Assembly (NCBI GenBank): GCA_030867875.1
Contig: JAOWCC010000442.1
Location: forward strand, 1-64,000
Direction: 5' to 3'
From: Actinernus sp. WN-2022
Taxonomy: Eukaryota; Cnidaria; Anthozoa; Actiniaria; Actinernidae
DNA: 64,000 bases
Positions 62,401 to 64,000 of this stretch are shown here, one piece after another. The notes below the pieces were generated by a model that was not told where the DNA came from, searched no databases, and saw nothing but the letters and a program-made list of their open reading frames with translations. Each line of letters begins with the position of its first letter. The stretch's first letter is position 1. Made by a program: the position numbers and the translations under genes.

Positions 62401-62926
62401 CTCAAACACAAGACTACTCTTACTGAATTTTGTGGTGCGGCTTATACACAAGGTTTTTCCTTAAACCTTTCGGGAAAAACAAGCTTCTGTTTATCAGGTT
62501 GAAGTTAGGGGTGCAGCTTATACGTGAGGTGCGGCTTGTACGTGATAAAATACGGTAAATTTAATTTTGAGCTACATGTATGCTATACTTTACCAAGTCC
62601 CTACACTCGGGTATTGAGTTTGTTTGTATCTTGCCCTTACTGTGAGGGTTTTGGGGTTTGCTTCCTAATCAAAAACCAACCTACATGTAAATTCCAATTC
62701 AACTAAGGAATTCATGTTCCCGATTAGTAGACCCCACCACCAATAAGACTAAACATGTAACTAAAGTTGCTTATTTATTCATCAAAATCCAGAATTTGAT
62801 CTTATTTCCTTTTTTCTATCCAGTCCTGTGGAGCCAGAAGTATAGAACACAAGCCCTGCCAAAGAAGAAGAAGTCAGTGAACCCATGGACATCACTGAAG
62901 AGGAACCTGCACAAGAGGAAATCAGG
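35328..62926 (+). CDS. HDAC1: Histone deacetylase, class I (HDAC1/2 type), 5' incomplete
   Basis: A zinc-dependent lysine deacetylase, which removes acetyl groups from histone tails in nuclear corepressor complexes (Sin3, NuRD and CoREST in animals generally). Exons: 35328-35466, 37876-38017, 40679-40771, 42574-42682, 43863-44112, 53307-53365, 56632-56703, 59352 to 59688 or 59728, and a likely last exon from 62824. The first seven join in phase to 288 codons that align with human HDAC1 from about residue 119 to the acidic tail, without gaps. Visible are the HH pair ([10 protein letters not shown]), DIDIHHGDG with the metal ligands, the metal-binding Asp in [12 protein letters not shown], and the active-site Tyr in LGGGGYT. 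ESD/DDDDP acidic residues and EEFSDSE mark HDAC1/2 rather than HDAC3. The first ~118 residues are not in the window as far as I can see. Exon 8 carries a frame break. Confidence 0.95.
35471..36358. mobile_element. Foldback element abutting a deacetylase splice donor
   Basis: The left arm (GTGACTTATGCACCTACATG, then AGCTTCCCTGAGGGGTCGAC) pairs with the right arm at about 36230-36358 (GTCGACCCCTCGGGGAAGC, then GATAGGTGCATTACATAAGT). The ~880-bp element has no coding frame. Its left end begins within about four bases of the GT at 35467, so bases 4 onward of the donor context come from, or directly adjoin, the element. Confidence 0.7.
36359..37875. other. Intron, no further feature seen
   Basis: AT-rich intron sequence between the foldback element and the acceptor TGAATTCTAG at 37866-37875. 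Confidence 0.6.
37876..38017 (+). CDS. HDAC1: HDAC1/2 exon with zinc ligands
   Basis: Acceptor GAATTCTAG ends at 37875; donor AGG|GTAAGG begins at 38018. It reads [47 protein letters not shown]. The DxDxH segment supplies two zinc ligands (human D176 and H178) and the buried D174. Confidence 0.95.
38018..39294. other. Intron, first part
   Basis: Contains a fragment related to the MITE at 640-830 (about 38085-38165), and at 38880-38980 a segment related in inverse orientation to 61440-61530 (shared ACTGATTGTCTGGTTTTT). No gene is seen. Confidence 0.5.
39295..40460 (+). repeat. 182-bp direct repeats bracketing a minisatellite
   Basis: The segments 39295-39476 and 40279-40460 are almost identical (one clear difference, TTCTGCGC against TTCCGCGC). 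Each starts ATATGTGTTGAGCTACG and ends GTTACACGCA. Between them is a minisatellite of ~20-bp GTAGTGCTTGTAGCGTTCT units (39477-40037), organised in two larger blocks that each end GGATGTATTTTTGT, and ~240 bp of unique sequence. If the TG...CA ends are real this resembles a very small LTR-type element, but no primer-binding site or target duplication is seen. Tandem duplication is an alternative. The long minus-strand frame across the array is a repeat artefact. Confidence 0.75.
40679..40771 (+). CDS. HDAC1: HDAC1/2 exon ([13 protein letters not shown])
   Basis: Acceptor after a T-rich tract, TTTCTTAG, ends at 40678; donor CCT|GTAGGT starts at 40772. It encodes [31 protein letters not shown], 31 codons, part of the catalytic fold. 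The GTAGGT donor is less standard than the others, but length agrees with human HDAC1: it joins as QP|MVSK where human has KPVMSK. Confidence 0.93.
40772..41352. other. Intron, first part
   Basis: No recognisable feature. The minus-strand frame at 40822-41013 is unsupported. Confidence 0.5.
41353..42371. mobile_element. ~1-kb non-autonomous piggyBac-like element
   Basis: TTAA flanks both ends (41353-41356 and 42368-42371). The ends are inverted repeats, CCCTTTCGCACCCGAAC at left against CCCTTTGGAACCCAGACG read inward from right. A TTAA target and CCC-starting ends are hallmarks of the piggyBac group. No transposase is present; the frame at 41510-41806 is not one. A second copy begins at 63390. 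Confidence 0.8.
42574..42682 (+). CDS. HDAC1: HDAC1/2 exon with third zinc ligand
   Basis: Acceptor GATCCTGCAG ends at 42573; donor AAAG|GTGCGG starts at 42683. It reads [36 protein letters not shown]. The Asp in [11 protein letters not shown] corresponds to human D264, the third zinc ligand. Confidence 0.95.
42683..43862. repeat. Intron with G run and dispersed repeat
   Basis: A G run at 43063-43078. 43440-43640 is a copy of the dispersed repeat also seen at 33160-33400 (CAAAAAAGAAGAAGAAAAA, AATCATCGAAGAC). No gene is seen. Confidence 0.6.
43863..44112 (+). CDS. HDAC1: HDAC1/2 exon with active-site tyrosine
   Basis: Acceptor TTTTACAG ends at 43862; donor AA|GTTAGT starts at 44113. It encodes [80 protein letters not shown] and EKI. 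The Tyr in GGGGYT corresponds to Y303, which stabilises the reaction intermediate. The [15 protein letters not shown] block separates HDAC1/2 from HDAC3. Confidence 0.96.
44231..44540. mobile_element. ~310-bp MITE
   Basis: AATCAATTGCCCTATATCAT followed by TATGACGTCA at left pairs with TGATGTCATAATGATATAGG followed by GCAATTCATT at right, giving ~30-bp inverted repeats. The core has a chance open frame with no known domain. Confidence 0.8.
44661..44796. mobile_element. ~136-bp hairpin MITE
   Basis: GGTCATTCTAGGTGTATCAA at left pairs with TTGATACACCTAGAATGAGCC at right, with a further inner pair around GACAATGAAC and GTTCATTGTC. No coding potential. Confidence 0.8.
44800..45697. repeat. Intron with fragments of two repeat families
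   Basis: 45105-45245 is an inverse copy of the 34840-35150 family. 45489-45571 is a small hairpin (CCGTGTAGAAGCCACACC against GGTGCGGCTTATCTACGGG) of the same family as the ends of the element at 60341-62557. Related shreds (GGGGGTGCAGCTTATC) lie near 44978. Confidence 0.6.
45698..46401 (+). repeat. 352-bp tandem duplication
   Basis: The units 45698-46049 and 46050-46401 are nearly identical, starting CATTATAATCATTGGGGAAA and ending TTCAGGGTGCGTT. Each contains CCAAGATGGCGGAC with an ATG. In unit 1 that ATG opens a 45-codon frame (45920-46057); in unit 2 it meets TAG after 19 codons. The motif is a good match to the AAGATGGCGG consensus bound by YY1 in animals. Confidence 0.85.
45920..46057 (+). 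CDS. 45-residue small ORF in duplicated unit
   Basis: ATG in AAGATGGCGG starts [20 protein letters not shown] and onward to GAFPL and TAA. There are two Cys in CKYC, no family that I recognise, no signal peptide. The second copy of the duplication has lost the frame, which argues against strong selection. It could also be a former first exon or promoter fragment carried by a repeat. Confidence 0.2.
   Translation: MADLTYLCKYCFARKPFLLYRLKESGSLELLLVKVTGYLQGAFPL
46402..46955. repeat. Intron segment with imperfect inverted repeat
   Basis: AAAAGGGTGTCGGGAATTTC near 46645 pairs with GAATTTTCCAATTCCCCGAC and ACCCTTTT near 46790. It may be a MITE end pair; the ends are not defined. The GTCGGGGAATTTT motif also occurs at 33945 and, diverged, at 58770. 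Confidence 0.4.
46956..47235. repeat. Palindromic ACACATGTGTAACACATGTG repeats
   Basis: Self-complementary CACATGTG cores spaced by TAA or AGTGGAACA, about ten occurrences, in units of ~60 bp that include GTAGTGGAACATGTGTAATA. Related arrays lie at 50011-50440. Confidence 0.8.
47236..48535. other. Intron, no clear feature
   Basis: AT-rich, no gene or repeat that I can support. A reverse-oriented YY1-like motif (GCCGCCATCTTTATTG) lies at about 47899. Confidence 0.4.
48540..48926. mobile_element. ~387-bp palindromic MITE
   Basis: The arms pair from CATAAACCATTTCATGGTTG with ACTACGATATCTACTTCAAT at left to ATTGAAGTAGATATCGTAGT and onward at right, meeting at GAGGGTGCATGTGCAACAATT/TTGCACCCTCGC near 48735. 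Nearly the entire element is one imperfect hairpin. No coding frame. Confidence 0.8.
49745..50017 (+). repeat. ~60-bp tandem repeat (GGTTGACTGATSTGAA)
   Basis: Five units of TATTCCATGGTTGACTGATG then TGAAGCATGGGACATGGTTG then ACCATGG, each with CCATGG palindromes. The long minus-strand frame across it (repeated [10 protein letters not shown]) comes from the repeat. Confidence 0.85.
50018..50440. repeat. CACATGTG-rich satellite
   Basis: Many CACATGTGTCACACATGA and CACATGTGATRCACATGAAATT units with self-complementary cores, adjoining the previous array without a gap. Same core as 46956-47235. Confidence 0.85.
50950..51835 (+). repeat. Tandem array, 46-58 bp units, about 17 copies
   Basis: The unit is GGATATGTAGATACTAAGGG then ATACAACTGCCCGGACTAGG then YGGACTAA, with an optional extra CTGGACTAA. 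Copies differ by single bases and by presence of the optional 12 bases. The minus-strand frames ([14 protein letters not shown]) are repeat artefacts. Confidence 0.9.
51935..52240 (+). repeat. ~105-bp tandem repeat, three copies
   Basis: Each unit runs from CTGAATATTGTAAATCCCAT through GTGTGAATTAATAAAACCATG and AATGGTTTAGTCACAAATGC to ATGGTTTTGCATTCCCTTGA. Unit 3 has a short inner duplication. Confidence 0.85.
52440..52965 (-). repeat. Dispersed element, inverse copy of 34840-35150
   Basis: Shared motifs in inverse order: TGTTGATTTCATGAAATCGA, CAATCATCAGATGATTGTTT, CAAGGTGTAACTTGTACTATTGC. At the far end is GGCCCTTTTTGCCTGATGCG with ACCCATAT. An unrelated ~300 bp lies between these parts. 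Confidence 0.6.
53087..53226. mobile_element. 140-bp hairpin MITE 80 bp upstream of an exon
   Basis: TGAAGGGCTGTGTGCAAGAA pairs with the right end TTTTTGCACACAGCCCTTCA, with a second long pairing segment (TGACTCCTGATCACATTCTA then AATTCTCC). It lies just before the acceptor at 53306. A left-end fragment of the same family is at 57305-57330. Confidence 0.85.
53307..53365 (+). CDS. HDAC1: HDAC1/2 short exon ([19 protein letters not shown])
   Basis: Acceptor CTTTTCCAG ends at 53306; donor CAAC|GTAAGT starts at 53366. The 59-base exon gives [19 protein letters not shown] and one base that joins CA of the next exon as a Pro codon (human HDAC1 has Ala). It lies 9.2 kb after the preceding exon, in the middle of repeats, and is easily missed. 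Confidence 0.95.
53366..55490. repeat. Intron with GTATAAGCCGCACC-type fragments
   Basis: 53460-53600 holds several CTTATAAGCCGCACCC-like motifs, and 54590-54615 another. These are shreds of the family that ends the element at 60341-62557. 55420-55490 contains short TTTGCTATGTG/TTTGCTTTGCATTTA repeats. The minus-strand frame at 54235-54642 and its plus-strand shadow have no recognisable domain. Confidence 0.5.
55500..55560. repeat. Short hairpin
   Basis: ATTCATAGTCTTTA pairs with TAAAGACTATGAAT around ~16 bases (AATCATGCAAAATG). Confidence 0.7.
55737..56333. mobile_element. ~600-bp MITE
   Basis: TTTAAAGTGCCACTAC at left against GTAGTGGCATTTTAAAGTGC at right. Inner inverted pairs include CATTACTGGAAGCC/GGCCTCCAGTAATGG and GTGGAAGTGACATCATACAC/GTGTATGACATCACTTCCGC. 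No transposase. Confidence 0.75.
56632..56703 (+). CDS. HDAC1: HDAC1/2 exon, acidic linker
   Basis: Acceptor TCTTTACAG ends at 56631; donor AGTA|GTAAGT starts at 56704. It gives [20 protein letters not shown] then RIS. It matches the acidic segment after the catalytic domain of HDAC1/2. The remaining A joins the next exon as ATA (Ile). Confidence 0.95.
56809..57296. mobile_element. ~488-bp MITE
   Basis: TTAAAGTGCCTATAACCCTT at left pairs with AAAAGGGTGATAGGCACTTTAA at right, and inner arms pair over most of the element (CCTGACCCATGACC against GGTCATGGGTCAGG). A related, partial copy covers about 57938-58330 (TTAAAGTGCACCTATCC at its left end). Confidence 0.8.
57591..57830 (+). repeat. tRNA-derived SINE
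   Basis: Head GGCGGCGCAGTGGTTTAGCA (A-box-like) at about 57599-57618 and AGGTTTGATGCCCG (B-box-like) at 57639-57652. The body (GAGTTGAGTTTGTTGATATC, CCAAGGGTTTTTCTCC, AAAACCAACAAGCTAAATTC) recurs without the head at 62590-62725. Confidence 0.7.
57938..58330. mobile_element. Partial copy of the 56809-57296 MITE family
   Basis: Shares AGTTTTGAGT, CTTCTGTGAA, GACCTTTCCT(T/G)ACCCATGACCG and TGTTAGTAAA-type inner parts with diverged sequence. The right end is not clear. Confidence 0.55.
58640..59240 (+). repeat. Dispersed repeat, second copy of 33940-34370
   Basis: Shared TGGTTTGTAT...GGGATAAAATCT, GACGGAGTCATTT, TTGTGGCTTTAAT (or ATGTGGCTTTAAT), and GAGACCTTAAA. This copy is interrupted by the MITE at 58961-59148. 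Confidence 0.75.
58961..59148. mobile_element. 188-bp MITE inside a dispersed repeat
   Basis: TAGACCCTTTCAGCT at left pairs with AGCTGAAAGGGTCTA at right. CCATTTCAGACCA also recurs inside. The homologous repeat near 34285-34305 lacks it. If TA belongs to the target, the duplication is TA. Confidence 0.8.
59352..59728 (+). CDS. HDAC1: HDAC1/2 tail exon with frame break
   Basis: Acceptor CTTCACAG ends at 59351. The split codon gives [18 protein letters not shown], a clear HDAC1/2 match. After GAA (59402-59404) the expected reading ([20 protein letters not shown] then [20 protein letters not shown]) is in another frame, as though one base had been lost near 59405. Read without correction, a stop comes at about 59591-59593. 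The corrected frame is open to a donor at 59689 (GAG|GTACAA) or 59729 (AGAG|GTAATT). The tail is Ser/Thr-rich, as in other animals' HDAC1/2, where it is phosphorylated by CK2. Confidence 0.85.
60341..62557. mobile_element. 2.2-kb element with 30-bp inverted ends and nested insertion
   Basis: TACCGTATTTTATCACGTAT followed by AAGCCACACC at left pairs with the complement at right (62528-62557), with two mismatches in 30 bases. TA is present at both tips. The left end also forms a hairpin by itself (to about 60440). The inside is largely occupied by the element at 60640-62018. Confidence 0.7.
60640..62018. mobile_element. Nested element with 11-bp arrays at both ends
   Basis: GGCTAAAGTGAACAAGTTGC followed by ACCGTAAAT at left pairs with the complement at right, ending CTTTAGCC near 62010. 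Just inside each end is an array of an 11-bp unit, AGCTTACCGAC (60697-60820; 61628-61975, the latter changing to CACTTACCGAC). The middle (60830-61620) has no recognisable frame and a ~90-bp direct repeat (GTTTATCGTTG, AACGTTGGAAACTT). Frames of repeated [11 protein letters not shown] are artefacts of the array. Confidence 0.8.
62590..62725 (+). repeat. Headless SINE fragment
   Basis: Body of the SINE at 57591-57830 (TATTGAGTTTGTTTGTATCT, AAAAACCAACCTACATGTAA then ATTCCAATT) without the tRNA-like head. Confidence 0.65.
62824..62926 (+). CDS. HDAC1: Probable last or near-last HDAC1/2 exon, frame uncertain
   Basis: Acceptor TTTTCTATCCAG ends at 62823. Read in one frame it encodes [20 protein letters not shown], an acidic run like the HDAC1/2 C-terminus, but that frame has TAG at 62843-62845 and does not fit either candidate donor of the preceding exon. 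Joined from 59688 it ends in TGA at 62878-62880 after 18 residues. Joined from 59728 it is open and Lys-rich ([12 protein letters not shown]) to a possible donor at 62927. I cannot decide among the three. Confidence 0.5.
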
Positions 62927-63091
62927 TTGGTGAAGGAGTTGTATGCTCTGATCCTTAGATTTAGAAGAAGACAGTGTTTGTGTACAACCTACAGTCTGTT
63001 TCAGTACCAAATACAATACAATACTTTATTTACACACGTGTCAACTAGGAGCTATATAACTCGTTAAAACTTGAATGTGAAAACACATTGA

Positions 63092-63198
63092 TGGCTAAAG
63101 TAAACATTAAGTTGCACGTCCCATAAATATGTTGTCAGTAGCTGACCACTTACTGACCTCATACATGTATGTACAGGCAGCTTGTTCACTTTAGCCCA
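63092..63198. mobile_element. Short relative of the 60640-62018 element
   Basis: GGCTAAAGTAAACA at left pairs with TTGTTCACTTTAGCC at right, with TGTTGTCAGTAGCTGACCAC and ACTTACTGACC, i.e. one or two units of the 11-bp array. It looks like a ~107-bp unexpanded or deleted form. Confidence 0.65.
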
Positions 63199-63389
63199 CA
63201 TTGATTTACATGTACACTCTAATATATGATTATTTATGAATAATTATATGGCTTCTCTGGGAACGAAGAATCGTGGCTTAATATTCTTTTTAGAAAGCAA
63301 GGTTTGCGTCAAAGAGGAATATTATTGAATATTATTATAAGTCTTGTAAAAAAACAATCTAAAAGAATTATAAAAAAAAAAATTCTTCT

Positions 63390-64000
63390 TTAACTCTTTA
63401 CCGTCCGAGCCTGTAAATAGGAGACGCATGAGTCCGTTACTAGAAAAAATATTGCATCACGTCTAGACATGCTGGAAAGACGATGTTGCGATATTATGCG
63501 AAGGGATGTATGGCTTCAAAGTCAGAGCTATAACAGGGATCGCTCGACTCTTTCACTATGGAGAAAAGCCCATTTGTTTTGGCGATTGTTTCGTTTCTTT
63601 GATTTTCACGAATTTTGAGGAGCTGAAAATCGGCTAAAAAAAAACTTCCCATTCGCACTTGAAATCAAGAGCAAACACAAAATCACCACTCAGTCGTTAC
63701 AGTACCTTGTTTAATCTTTCCAACCAGCAGGTTTGTTTTCACAAAACACGCCAAGCGACGGTGAACCATGCCGATGTTTGCACTGCATTTCACTCGACCA
63801 CATTTTCCTGCTCCCACCTCCGATTGCATGCTGGGTAATGGACAAAAATTCCACAAGGGGTCCCCCCCTCTTTGACTCCGGTAGGGTTTTTACATACAGC
63901 CAAGAGCGGTGATTTGGACTCAAGCCGTTGCTTTAAAGTGACAAAAACACATCCTAATAGGTTGAGCAGGGGTAAAAGACTGCCAACTGCAGGATTTAAA
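63390..64000. mobile_element. Second copy of the TTAA-flanked element, cut by window end
   Basis: Starts with TTAA at 63390-63393 and CTCTTTACCGTCCGAGC, then matches 41440-41960 at many positions (AGACATGCTGGAAAGACGATGTTGCGATATTAT; GGAGCTGAAAATCGGC). The right end lies beyond the window. Confidence 0.8.

Overview
The window looks like nuclear DNA of an anthozoan cnidarian (a coral or sea anemone is my best guess). This rests on three things: an intron-rich, strongly conserved animal class I histone deacetylase gene; decayed CR1/L2-like LINEs of the kind common in cnidarians, one with a PHD finger before its endonuclease; and AT-rich introns packed with foldback elements and MITEs. The species cannot be named from the sequence alone.

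The left half (about 1-35 kb) is a transposon graveyard. At 4.4-11.6 kb a decayed coding locus and a 108-bp tandem array were hit by a 5'-truncated LINE (5334-11160). That LINE's reverse transcriptase was then split by a 3.5-kb foldback element with near-1-kb inverted repeats (6256-9793). A near-perfect 1.47-kb palindrome with 15-bp repeats in both arms (13686-15153) and a third long-TIR element (about 16395-17929) follow. From 18 to 35 kb there are split dispersed repeats, a TA-flanked MITE whose empty site is still visible next door, a retroelement gag-like zinc-knuckle frame, LINE endonuclease fragments on the minus strand, LINE tail fragments, and tRNA-derived SINEs.

The right half (35328-about 62926, + strand) is one gene, a histone deacetylase of the HDAC1/2 type. 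Nine exons are resolved, most with clean GT/AG junctions that keep phase. They cover everything from about residue 119 (human HDAC1 numbering) to the acidic tail. The zinc-binding and catalytic residues that lie in this interval are all present. The first ~118 codons were not found. The tail has a one-base frame break in exon 8 and an unclear last exon. The introns hold many MITEs, a TTAA-flanked (piggyBac-like) 1-kb element, several satellite arrays (39.5-40.0, 47.0-47.2, 49.7-52.2 kb), a 352-bp tandem duplication, and a nested pair of elements at 60.3-62.6 kb.

The only intact, plausibly functional protein gene I can support is the deacetylase. No rRNA gene, CRISPR array, operon-like cluster or evident new biochemical system was found. 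The most unusual content is structural: large inverted-repeat elements whose ends carry tandem repeats, and several insertions whose pre-insertion sequence can be read from a neighbouring copy.
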